Shown: in pieces, positions 1 to 7,324 of the stretch
Layout: each line of letters begins with the position of its first letter
Numbering within the stretch: the stretch's first letter is position 1
From: Bacteroidia bacterium
Lineage (GTDB): Bacteria > Bacteroidota > Bacteroidia > AKYH767-A > OLB10
Assembly: GCA_025450095.1 (NCBI GenBank)
Contig: JANWID010000197.1
Location: 1-11,206, forward strand
Length of the DNA: 11,206 nt
Reading direction: 5' to 3'
Position numbers and translations under genes: made by a program
The notes under the pieces: generated by a model
The model's database searches: none
What the model was told of the DNA's origin: nothing
The model's input: the letters and a program-made list of their open reading frames with translations, nothing else

Positions 1-946
1 CATGGGTTAGCTTATCCACATCAATTCCGCGGGAAGCGATATCTGTTGCAACCAGGATACGAAGCGATCTATTCTTGAAATTTTCAAGTGCACGCTGACG
101 TGCATTTTGTGACTTATCACCATGAATTGCTTCCGCATTGATCCCTTTTCTGCTAAGGTCTTTAGCAACACGGTCTGCACCGCGTTTTGTACGGGTGAAA
201 ATCAGGGCGTGTTCAATACCGAGCGTAGTTATGATGTGCTTCAGCAGATCTCTTTTATTCGTTTTATCAACGAAATAAACAGTTTGCTGAACCGCTTCAG
301 CAGGTGATGAAACCGGTGCAACATTTACTGCTACGGGTTTTTTGAGTATTTCCCCCGCGAGCTTACTGATCTCAAGCGGTACTGTTGCAGAGAAGAATAC
401 CGTTTGACGTTGTGAAGGAATTATTTTAAGGATGCGTTTGATGTCGTGAATAAAACCCATGTCAAGCATGCGGTCGGCTTCATCAAGAACCAGGAATTCC
501 AGATCTTTAAACTTAATAAATCCTTGCTGGAAAAGATCCATGAGTCTTCCGGGCGTTGCAACGAGAATGTCAACACCTCTTTGAAGGTCCCTGGTCTGCG
601 ATTGTTGTGATACACCTCCATATATAACGGTGTGCTTAAGGTTTAGTCCTTTTCCATAATCACGGAAGCTATCGTTGATCTGGATAGCAAGTTCACGCGT
701 AGGAGCGAGGATAAGCGCTTTGATGCGAATATCTTTGCGGTTCAGATTTTTTTCATGCAGCATTTGCAAAATAGGTAATGCGAAAGCAGCTGTTTTGCCA
801 GTGCCGGTCTGGGCACAACCAAAAATATCCTTCCCGGAAAGCATCAACGGAATTGCCTGCGACTGGATAGGAGTGGGATGTTCATATCCCTGAGCAATTA
901 AGGCATCACAGATAAGTTTGTTGTCAATTAATTCTTTAAATGTCAT
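1..946 (-). CDS. RhlE-like DEAD-box ATP-dependent RNA helicase (3' end beyond left edge)
   Basis: ATP-dependent RNA unwinding enzyme, cytoplasmic, expected to act in ribosome assembly or mRNA turnover. The 315 visible residues start at the ATG at 944-946 and show the motifs in order: Q motif around GYEHPTPIQ (20-28), Walker A AQTGTGKT (45-52), APTRELA (81-87), GG (110-111), TPGR (131-134), DEAD (155-158), SAT (186-188). The second RecA domain follows with IFTRTKRGAD (249-258), HGDKSQ (275-280) and ATDIASRGIDV (300-310). The C-terminal tail, which separates RhlE from other DEAD-box subfamilies and often carries basic RNA-binding residues, is outside the window, so the subfamily name is inference. 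The absence of a long N-terminal extension and the core sequence resemble RhlE. No frameshift is seen. The gene is divergent from the metal-uptake pair. Confidence 0.95.
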   Translation of the reverse strand, partial: MTFKELIDNKLICDALIAQGYEHPTPIQSQAIPLMLSGKDIFGCAQTGTGKTAAFALPILQMLHEKNLNRKDIRIKALILAPTRELAIQINDSFRDYGKGLNLKHTVIYGGVSQQSQTRDLQRGVDILVATPGRLMDLFQQGFIKFKDLEFLVLDEADRMLDMGFIHDIKRILKIIPSQRQTVFFSATVPLEISKLAGEILKKPVAVNVAPVSSPAEAVQQTVYFVDKTNKRDLLKHIITTLGIEHALIFTRTKRGADRVAKDLSRKGINAEAIHGDKSQNARQRALENFKNRSLRILVATDIASRGIDVDKLTH

Positions 947-1084
947 TTATTTTAATAATTATTATAAATCGCCTTTGTCCCTGGGGTGGGGCGTGTGTTT
1001 TAGAAATGAAAGAAACAGGGATTTCTTTGTGTTGTTTTTTAAAAGGCCATGCACTGAAAATGGTTGCAGGTGGCATCTATGCCG

Positions 1085-1092
1085 CAAAGATA
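1085..1092 (-). promoter_or_regulatory. Candidate Bacteroidota -7 box for the helicase, with a long leader
   Basis: On the minus strand this reads TATCTTTG, an exact match to the Bacteroidota -7 consensus TAnnTTTG. No clear TTG-type -33 element stands at the usual distance upstream. If it is used, transcription would begin near 1079 and leave about 130 nt of untranslated leader before the helicase ATG at 946. The leader is AT-rich near the gene, with CCCTG and CAGGG arms about 30 nt apart as its only obvious pairing. No other feature is visible in the 947-1234 gap on this strand. Confidence 0.5.
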
Positions 1093-1221
1093 CGGTAAAT
1101 AACCCTTGCGGTTGCATTTAATGGGAAATAAACCATGGTCATTGCTGCTAACTGGTTGATATGATGCGATCCTGGCTATTTCATTCATTCTTATAAAAAG
1201 TAGCTATTGTATGCGAATAAC

Positions 1222-1229
1222 TATCTTTG
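1222..1229 (+). promoter_or_regulatory. Candidate Bacteroidota -7 box for the small metal-binding protein and TonB receptor
   Basis: TATCTTTG is an exact TAnnTTTG match on the plus strand, five bases before the ATG at 1235. The nearest upstream TTG (1207-1209) is only 12 nt away, short of the usual spacing of about 19-21, so the -33 element is not supported. If real, it would start transcription at or next to 1235. That argues against the in-frame upstream ATG at 1211 and would give an almost leaderless mRNA, or initiation at a later ATG such as 1271. Confidence 0.4.
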
Positions 1230-1234
1230 TGGTG

Positions 1235-1552
1235 ATGTCCGGCCGATTCAAGCATATATCCGCAATAGTAATGCTGTTCCTTTTCCTGTATCCACAGGTT
1301 CAAAAAGGAATGCATGATTTCGGCCACCAAAACGACTTTCATTGTTCCTCAACAGCGGCACATTTTCACCAGGCAGAACACGATTGCAGCCTGTGTGATT
1401 TTAATATCCTTCCAGGAACAAACGTGGATCAATCCACCCCTTCTATTCAACCCGGTACTTCCCGATTTTTATATTTTCCTCCTGTTGTTTCTTTTCTTTT
1501 TTCTTCTTTTTTACAACTCACCGGTTCACGGGCGCCACCATTTTTAATATGA
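1235..1552 (+). CDS. Small exported His/Cys-rich protein, putative metal-binding partner of the TonB receptor
   Basis: A 105-residue protein with a short basic N-terminus (SGRFKH) and a hydrophobic stretch at about 8-20 (ISAIVMLFLFLYP), so probably a signal peptide or membrane anchor. After it comes a dense run of possible metal ligands: H27, H31, H36, C37, H43, H45, H49 and the pair C51-x-x-C54 in HDCSLCDF. A second hydrophobic stretch (77-94) precedes a C-terminal SRAPP. From memory, small Bacteroidota proteins with this H-rich/CxxC layout and an ARAPP or RGPP tail sit beside metal TonB receptors and loosely resemble DUF2946; no established function is known to me. The gene lies 111 bp before the receptor with no TAnnTTTG box between them, which favours co-transcription. 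I chose ATG 1235 because it gives the better signal-peptide start and lies just after the candidate -7 box; ATG 1211 is an in-frame alternative that adds 8 residues. Metal binding is inferred from residue content only. Confidence 0.7.
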   Translation: MSGRFKHISAIVMLFLFLYPQVQKGMHDFGHQNDFHCSSTAAHFHQAEHDCSLCDFNILPGTNVDQSTPSIQPGTSRFLYFPPVVSFLFSSFLQLTGSRAPPFLI

Positions 1553-1613
1553 TTTTTATTCTGCGGGTATAAAACCGTAGATCATATTTCTCAAAAGTTT
1601 CATAAAATGATTC

Positions 1614-1628
1614 ACCGTTAAACACGGT
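1614..1628. repeat. Short inverted repeat upstream of the TonB receptor (possible operator)
   Basis: ACCGT-TAAAC-ACGGT is a 5-bp perfect dyad with a 5-nt spacer, ending 35 bp before the receptor ATG at 1664. A third ACCGT copy lies at 1574-1578. The position would suit a metal-responsive repressor or a small RNA hairpin, but arms this short can occur by chance and I recognise no known operator consensus. Confidence 0.25.
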
Positions 1629-1663
1629 TGTTTCACTCTTTCCCAATTTTAGATTTTATCGGA

Positions 1664-4105
1664 ATGAAATTCAATATTAAATACAAATGGGTAGTATTAT
1701 TCTGCCTGATCAATTCGTGCCTGTTCATTTTTCCGGCTATTGGTGCTGAACCTGCACAGGTAACTCTTAACGGAAAAATCACGGATGCATCCGATAATAA
1801 ACCCATACCCGGAGTAATTATTTATTTTAATGATTTGAAAAAGGGAAGTGTTTCGGATTTAGATGGGAATTACATCATCAACGACCTTCCTGAAACAAAG
1901 CTCAGGGTACAGGTAAGTTGCATAGGTTATAACTTGATTTCATTAACCATAGATCTTTCCGTGACAACGGTAATGAATTTTTCGATGACACCATCAGTTT
2001 CCGAATTAAGTGAAGTGGTGGTTACCGGGCATTCCCAGGATGCAGAAAAAAACCGTACACCCATTCCGGTAACAACTGTTCCGTCCATTCAATTGCAGCA
2101 ATCGGGTGCATCAAACATTATTGAAACAATTGCTTCACAACCCGGGTTAAGTATGGTTTCAACAGGTCCCGCAATTTCAAAACCAGTCATTCGCGGACTT
2201 GGCTTTAACAGGGTGGTGGTAGTTCATGATGGCATCCGACAGGAAGGACAGCAATGGGGCGAGGAGCATGGAGTTGAAATAGATGAATTTTCCGTCGACA
2301 AAGTAGAGATACTCAAAGGACCTGCAAGTCTCACTTACGGATCAGATGCACTTGCCGGTGTGATCAATTTAATTGGCCCTCCTGTTTTACAACAGGGAAC
2401 TATCGAAGGGAAATTAATTACCGGATATCATACAAACAACGGACAGGTGTTTTATTCCATCGGAATGGGAGGAAACAATAAAAATATTGTTTGGAATCTT
2501 CGCTGGAGCCAGGAGGCTGCACATGCTTATAAAAACAAGTTTGACGGATATGTACTGAATTCAGGTTTTAAGGAATATACTTTGAGTGGCATCCTGGGGA
2601 TTAATAAAACGTGGGGCTATTCCCACCTTCATTTCAGTGCTTTCTCTTTGGAGCCGGGAATTGTGGAAGGAGAACGTGACAGCATTACCGGATCATTTGT
2701 GCAGCCTGAATTGGTTAATGATTCCCTGGTGATGGTTTCTCCTTCGGAGAGCCAGTTGAAAAAATATTCCGTTCATGTGCCTTATCAACAGATAGCGCAT
2801 TATAAAATGGTACTGCATACGAATGTTGTTGCAGGAAGCGGTACACTAAAAACAATCATCGGATGGCAGCAGAACTTGCGTCGTGAGTTCAGCGATGCAT
2901 TCCATGATGATCAGTACGGTCTTTATCTCGATCTGAATACTGTGAATTATGATATTAAGTATGCTTTCCCGGAATTTAAAGGACTGATTCTGTCAACCGG
3001 AATAAATGGCATGATTCAGCAATCATTAAACAAGGGCATCGAATTCCTGATTCCAGAGTATGGATTATTTGATGGCGGGATTTATGTGATTGCACGAAAA
3101 TCATGGCCGAAGATCGATATCAGCGGAGGAATACGATATGATCATCGCAGTATTAATAGTGAAGAATTGTATCTTGATGCAGAAGGAAATCCTGCAGATA
3201 TTCATGATCCGGGTGCCACTGTTAAATTCAATTCCATTGAAACAGGATTCGGAGGACTATCGGGATCTGCGGGCATTACCTGGCAAATTTCAAAATTATT
3301 CTTTTCAAAATTTAATCTTGCATCTGGTTTCAGAGCGCCGAATATCGCCGAGCTTGGATCTAACGGTGTACATGAAGGAAGTTTCCGGTATGAGGTAGGT
3401 AATCCAGACCTAAGCCGTGAACAAAGTTTCCAGGCGGATGTTACACTGGGAATAAACTCCGAACACGTAACCGGTGAGATTAATCTCTTCAACAATGCGG
3501 TCCGGAATTTTATTTATTCAAGGAAATCAGATGATATCATACTTCCTGATTCAATAACAGAAGGACTTTCAGTTTACCAGTTTACATCCGGCAATGCAAA
3601 TTTATCGGGTGGTGAGATCAGCATTGATATTCATCCGCATCCGCTCGACTGGCTGCATTTTGAAAATTCGTTTTCCATAGTAGAAGGCATTCTTAAAAAT
3701 CAACCGGATTCTTCACATTACCTTCCTGCAATTCCTGCCGCAAGATTTAATTCCGAAATCCAGGCTTCTTTCCGGAAACACTATGCTATTTTCTCTAACA
3801 TGTTCATAAAGCTTGAATATGAATATACTTTCGAACAAGGTAATATATATTCCGAAAACAACACAGAAACGGTTACACCATCATACAGCCTTTTTACTTT
3901 TGGATTGGGTACGGATCTTACTTCAAAAAATAAAACCTTGCTGAGCCTGGTATTTAATATCAGCAACATTTTTGACGAAGGTTATCAGAATCACATGAGC
4001 CGGCTTAAATACGCTCCGGAGAATTTCGCGACTGGCAGAGCAGGGGTTTTTAATACGGGAAGAAATTTTACATTTAAAATTATTGTACCCTTTCAATTAA
4101 AATAA
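1664..4105 (+). CDS. TonB-dependent outer-membrane receptor, ZnuD-like, probable metal uptake
   Basis: An 813-residue outer-membrane gated channel that would draw energy from TonB-ExbBD. A signal peptide (1-28, ending AIGA) is followed by a carboxypeptidase-regulatory-like beta domain (about 33-105, containing the typical GSVSDLDGNY and SCIGY), then a TonB-box-like SEVVVTG (116-122), the plug (about 130-240) and a 22-strand-type barrel to the end. The plug motif QQWGEEHG (196-203) with IDEFSVDKVEILKGP (206-220) and LTYGSDALAGVINLI resembles the ZnuD/zinc-copper receptor group more than SusC. SusC proteins are usually about 1000 residues, and no SusD gene follows. Start: ATG 1664 opens a proper signal peptide; an in-frame TTG at 1628 would add 12 residues that do not suit one. 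The upstream H/C-rich protein supports a metal substrate, but which metal cannot be told. The last residues are PFQLK rather than a terminal Phe. The gene converges on the GH92 gene. Confidence 0.9.
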   Translation: MKFNIKYKWVVLFCLINSCLFIFPAIGAEPAQVTLNGKITDASDNKPIPGVIIYFNDLKKGSVSDLDGNYIINDLPETKLRVQVSCIGYNLISLTIDLSVTTVMNFSMTPSVSELSEVVVTGHSQDAEKNRTPIPVTTVPSIQLQQSGASNIIETIASQPGLSMVSTGPAISKPVIRGLGFNRVVVVHDGIRQEGQQWGEEHGVEIDEFSVDKVEILKGPASLTYGSDALAGVINLIGPPVLQQGTIEGKLITGYHTNNGQVFYSIGMGGNNKNIVWNLRWSQEAAHAYKNKFDGYVLNSGFKEYTLSGILGINKTWGYSHLHFSAFSLEPGIVEGERDSITGSFVQPELVNDSLVMVSPSESQLKKYSVHVPYQQIAHYKMVLHTNVVAGSGTLKTIIGWQQNLRREFSDAFHDDQYGLYLDLNTVNYDIKYAFPEFKGLILSTGINGMIQQSLNKGIEFLIPEYGLFDGGIYVIARKSWPKIDISGGIRYDHRSINSEELYLDAEGNPADIHDPGATVKFNSIETGFGGLSGSAGITWQISKLFFSKFNLASGFRAPNIAELGSNGVHEGSFRYEVGNPDLSREQSFQADVTLGINSEHVTGEINLFNNAVRNFIYSRKSDDIILPDSITEGLSVYQFTSGNANLSGGEISIDIHPHPLDWLHFENSFSIVEGILKNQPDSSHYLPAIPAARFNSEIQASFRKHYAIFSNMFIKLEYEYTFEQGNIYSENNTETVTPSYSLFTFGLGTDLTSKNKTLLSLVFNISNIFDEGYQNHMSRLKYAPENFATGRAGVFNTGRNFTFKIIVPFQLK

Positions 4106-4110
4106 ACTTG

Positions 4111-4236
4111 TAACGAATCTACTAATGTAACGAATTTACGAATGTATACGAATCTACGAATTACGAATTTGATAGATAAACCATTCGTAATATTCGTAGA
4201 TTCGTAGGGCAAAGCCCATTCGTATATTCGTTACAT
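4111..4236. repeat. Nested long inverted repeats built from ACGAAT units, between convergent genes
   Basis: The 130-bp gap between the TonB receptor and the GH92 stop codon consists almost entirely of TACGAAT-like units spaced 8-9 bp apart: direct on the left, reverse-complemented (ATTCGTA) on the right. An inner stem pairs 4147-4168 with 4183-4206, identical apart from a 2-nt insertion in the right arm, around a 14-nt loop. An outer stem pairs 4125-4144 with 4217-4236 with one mismatch. A mini-hairpin GGGC-AAA-GCCC (4207-4217) sits between the right arms. Extra left-hand units occur at 4111-4124. The right outer arm reaches the last base of the GH92 stop codon. In RNA from either strand it would form a long stable hairpin, so bidirectional termination or protection of 3' ends is likely. 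It could also be a REP/MITE-like mobile repeat. No flanking T-run of the classical kind is present. Confidence 0.9.
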
Positions 4237-7184
4237 CATTCAATGTCCACTTCATCCACAAATATCCACGCCTTATCGCCAGCACCCGGATGCCATGCAG
4301 GGCAAACACCACGATTTTTAGCAGATATTTTAACATATCTTGCTTTTTTATCTTTCACTGTTACACCGAATTTCCAGGTAAATGATCCTGACTTGTTATC
4401 ATCAATTGTATTTTTTTGATCGGAAATCACAGTATAATTTTTACCATCATTGGAAATACTGAAGATGACCCATTGTGGAAGCCATATCCATGAAGCATAT
4501 TGTTGAAGGAAGGTGGTATTAATTGTAGAAATGGAACGCGGTTTCTGCAGATCGATCACCACTTCCAAATCAGTGCCCTCGAATCCCTGCCAGGCGCCGA
4601 AAATTTCAGGTTCGCCATGGATGCCATCAATTAATCCGTTGTCGCCTCCCGCTGTATAAAGATGACTGTATGGATTGGTATATGTTACCGTTCTGCGATA
4701 AGGAAGTTTGATAAAAGTTACGGGTTCTACATAACTGGGTATCATTCCTTCCTTAACCGCTCTTATCCGGAGTGTAGCAGCTTTTGTGATGTAAAATGGT
4801 TCCGTATAGTGGGTAAAATTGTTTACCGGTTCCGTACCTTCCCAAAAATATCTTTCCGCCCCAGCGGTAGGAGTTGCAAGCGTAATTAAAGTGGAATCAA
4901 GAAAAGTTTTTTCTCCCGATGCAACAACAGGTGATTGAACCAACTCCTTTTCTTTCAATGTCGAGGCGATCACTTTTATTCCGGAAGGCTCCGCACTCAT
5001 TTTGAATTGCAGTGTTCCTCCTGAAGCCAGTTGTGAATGTAACAGGTTACCCGCATGTGTTTTTCCATTGTAACTTACACTTTGAATGTATTTATTATTT
5101 TCAGAAACACTATCGGCAAGAATGGTGAAAGTGGTTCCTGTTCCAGGCCCGATAACTATTTTGTTGAATAACGGGGAGCCGAAAGCGTATTCATTGCTTC
5201 CGGGACAAACAGGATAAAATCCCATTGCAGAAAAAACGTACCATGCCGACATCTGACCACAATCCTCATTCCCGATCAAACCATCACGACCGCTTGTATA
5301 AAATTCTTTCATGATACGTCTTACCAGCTCCGCGGTGCGGTGTGGTGAATCCGTCCAGTTGAAGAGGTAAGCCAAATGATGGCTGGGTTCATTGCCATGT
5401 GCATACTGACCTATCATACCACTGATATCGGGTTGAGATCTGCCCTTGAGATCGGAGCCGGCGCTGAATAATTTTTCGAGACCACCAGCAAATGGAACCG
5501 TACCACCCTGCAGGCGAATCAGACCCGGAATATCATGCGGGACAAACCACGTATATTGCCAGGCGTTAGCTTCGGTGTAAATGCCACTTACTTCCGAAGG
5601 ATCGAATGGTTCCACCCAGCTTCCGTTTTTCTTTCCACGCATAAAGCCGGTGCTATTGTCGTAAACATTCCGAAAGGATTGTGAACGTTTTAAAAAGGCA
5701 GTCGCAGTTTCTTCATCACCCATTGTCTCTGCCATTTGCGCGATGCACCAGTCATCGTATGCATATTCCAGGGTCCGCGATACCGATTCATTTTCGCGGT
5801 CGGCAGGAATATATCCCTGCGACTTATAATATTTCAAACCGAGAACATCCTGCTCCGCACTTTTCTGCATCGCTTCAATGGCAAGTGAAACATCGAAATC
5901 ACGAAGTCCTTTCATATACGTATCCACTATCACGGGAACGGAATGGTAACCGATCATGCAGTTTGTTTCGTTGGAAGCAAGTTCCCAGACGGGGAGGAGC
6001 CCTGATTCGCGGTATTTCTGAAGCAGCGCTCTTACAAATTCCTGCGCACGTGCCGGATCAATTATGGTATAAAGCGGATGAAGCGCACGGAATGTATCCC
6101 AGAGAGAAAAAACAGTATACATCGAGCCACGTTCCATTTTGTGAATGTTACCATCCATGCCCCGGTAACTTCCATCAATATCCGACATAATATTCGGTGC
6201 CACCATAACATGATAGAGGCTGGTATAAAAATTTGTTCTTTCTTCTTTTGTTCCTCCGGTAACTTCAATTCTACCCAGTTCATTCTCCCAAAGATTTTTT
6301 GCGGCAAGCGTGGTTCCTGTAAAGTCCCATGCCGGGATTTCCTTTTCCAGGTTCTTCCTTGCGTTTTCAATACTCACCGTAGATATTCCAACTTTAACCA
6401 TTACCGATTCATAATTCTTCATCTTAAATTTTGCCCATGATTTTACTCCTGTTTTGGAATTTGATTTTTTTTCTTTAATGGAAACTCCGTTTGCATCAGT
6501 AATACCGGATTCGATAAACGGTTTTGAAAATTCCGCGAAGAAATAAACAACATGATCGCGTGCCCAGCCTTTAGAACGACGGTAACCCGATACAAACCGG
6601 TCGCCTGTGATTTCAATTTCACATTCGGTTACCTGGTCGCTGATACCGTGAACCAGGTCGGTGATAATTACTGCTTCATCTGAGGCGGGAAATGTATACT
6701 TATGAAAACCGCAACGGGTGGTGGCAGTCATTTCTGCCTGTATACCGTGATCGGAAAGCATTACGCGGTAATACCCGGGAGAAGCGCGTTCAGTTTCCTT
6801 TGAAAAAGCGGAGCGATATCCTTTCAATGGTTGTTGTTCATCACCCGGCATGGTCTGCACTCCTTTGGTGGCCATAAAAAGAATGTCGCCGTAATCAGCT
6901 GCGCCAGTGCCGCTCAGGTGTGTATGGCTAAAGCCGATGATGGTGGGATTTGAGGAATGGTATCCCGAGCAATTTTCCCAACCGGAAGTCCTTGTATCAG
7001 GACTAAGCTGTACCATACCAAAAGGACACGTTGCTCCGGGAAACGTATGTCCGAAACCGTCAGTACCGATAAAAGGGTTTACATAGGAAGTAAGTTTTTT
7101 GGGTTGGGCTTCAATAATATTAAAATGAAAAATGAAAAGTAAAATTATGCCTGGAAACATCCAGTACTTCAGGATGGTTTTCAT
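4236..7184 (-). CDS. GH92 alpha-mannosidase with chitobiase-type and F5/8 type C domains at the C-terminus
   Basis: Exported exo-acting, calcium-dependent alpha-mannosidase that would trim alpha-linked mannose from N-glycans. The 982-residue protein has a Sec signal peptide (1-26, ending IIEA; no lipobox Cys), then the GH92 N-terminal beta-sandwich (starting at SYVNPFIGTDGFGHTFPGA, 33-51) and the helical catalytic domain. Visible signatures are LWDTFRALHP (361-370), YTEANAW (536-542), HGNEPSHH (596-603) and GNEDCGQMSAWY (638-649). By comparison with characterised GH92 enzymes I assign E538 as likely general acid and the E640/D641 pair to the base region; this is inference. After about residue 750 come a chitobiase C-terminal/Fn3-associated-like domain (about 752-825) and an F5/8 type C, CBM32-like domain (about 835-982), probably for sugar binding. 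Start: ATG at 7184 opens the signal peptide; the longer in-frame start at 7244 adds 20 unsuitable residues. It is last in the operon, 140 bp after the asparaginase. Confidence 0.95.
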   Translation of the reverse strand: MKTILKYWMFPGIILLFIFHFNIIEAQPKKLTSYVNPFIGTDGFGHTFPGATCPFGMVQLSPDTRTSGWENCSGYHSSNPTIIGFSHTHLSGTGAADYGDILFMATKGVQTMPGDEQQPLKGYRSAFSKETERASPGYYRVMLSDHGIQAEMTATTRCGFHKYTFPASDEAVIITDLVHGISDQVTECEIEITGDRFVSGYRRSKGWARDHVVYFFAEFSKPFIESGITDANGVSIKEKKSNSKTGVKSWAKFKMKNYESVMVKVGISTVSIENARKNLEKEIPAWDFTGTTLAAKNLWENELGRIEVTGGTKEERTNFYTSLYHVMVAPNIMSDIDGSYRGMDGNIHKMERGSMYTVFSLWDTFRALHPLYTIIDPARAQEFVRALLQKYRESGLLPVWELASNETNCMIGYHSVPVIVDTYMKGLRDFDVSLAIEAMQKSAEQDVLGLKYYKSQGYIPADRENESVSRTLEYAYDDWCIAQMAETMGDEETATAFLKRSQSFRNVYDNSTGFMRGKKNGSWVEPFDPSEVSGIYTEANAWQYTWFVPHDIPGLIRLQGGTVPFAGGLEKLFSAGSDLKGRSQPDISGMIGQYAHGNEPSHHLAYLFNWTDSPHRTAELVRRIMKEFYTSGRDGLIGNEDCGQMSAWYVFSAMGFYPVCPGSNEYAFGSPLFNKIVIGPGTGTTFTILADSVSENNKYIQSVSYNGKTHAGNLLHSQLASGGTLQFKMSAEPSGIKVIASTLKEKELVQSPVVASGEKTFLDSTLITLATPTAGAERYFWEGTEPVNNFTHYTEPFYITKAATLRIRAVKEGMIPSYVEPVTFIKLPYRRTVTYTNPYSHLYTAGGDNGLIDGIHGEPEIFGAWQGFEGTDLEVVIDLQKPRSISTINTTFLQQYASWIWLPQWVIFSISNDGKNYTVISDQKNTIDDNKSGSFTWKFGVTVKDKKARYVKISAKNRGVCPAWHPGAGDKAWIFVDEVDIE

Positions 7185-7221
7185 TTGAAATTGAAGTTTA
7201 TAAATTATCGAACAAAAATTT

Positions 7222-7293
7222 ACAACCAAGGAACAAAGGAACAAAGAAAGACAAAGGGCTTTGTTTTCCTTAGTGACTTTGTCACTTGGTTGT
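7222..7293. repeat. 72-bp imperfect palindrome of ACAAAG/CTTTGT units inside the operon
   Basis: Centred between 7257 and 7258, the two 35-nt arms pair without gaps at 28 of 35 positions around a GG centre. The ends are perfect (ACAACCAAG with CTTGGTTGT, 9 bp) and so is the core (ACAAAG-GG-CTTTGT). The right arm also contains its own hairpin AGTGAC-TTT-GTCACT (7272-7286). The left arm carries direct units GGAACAAA, GGAACAAA, GAAAGACAAA. It fills about half of the 140-bp gap between the asparaginase stop and the mannosidase ATG. As RNA on the minus strand it would form a hairpin that could terminate, attenuate or stabilise the transcript between the two cistrons. A promoter for the mannosidase may lie near 7209-7216 (minus strand AATTTTTG, one mismatch to TAnnTTTG), but this is weak. 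Confidence 0.75.
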
Positions 7294-7324
7294 TTTTATT
7301 GAATCTCATCAAAGGAAAAATTTC

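Noticed and set aside
1314..1547. A 77-codon plus-strand frame overlapping the small His/Cys-rich gene
   Set aside because: Different frame inside the supported gene, lacks a signal peptide and the H/C motif; ends in a low-complexity hydrophobic run.
1628..1663. TTG 1628 as start of the TonB receptor
   Set aside because: It adds 12 residues ahead of an otherwise ideal signal peptide at ATG 1664 and overlaps the inverted repeat at 1614-1628.
4111..4236. Possible CRISPR-like or short tandem repeat array
   Set aside because: Units are 7-8 bp with 1-2 bp between them, no spacers, and the two halves are inverted relative to each other, so it is a palindrome and not a CRISPR array.
5681..6440. 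Overlapping open frames of 102-169 codons on both strands inside the mannosidase gene
   Set aside because: They lie wholly inside the well-supported GH92 reading frame and their translations show no domain-like composition; shadows of the real gene.
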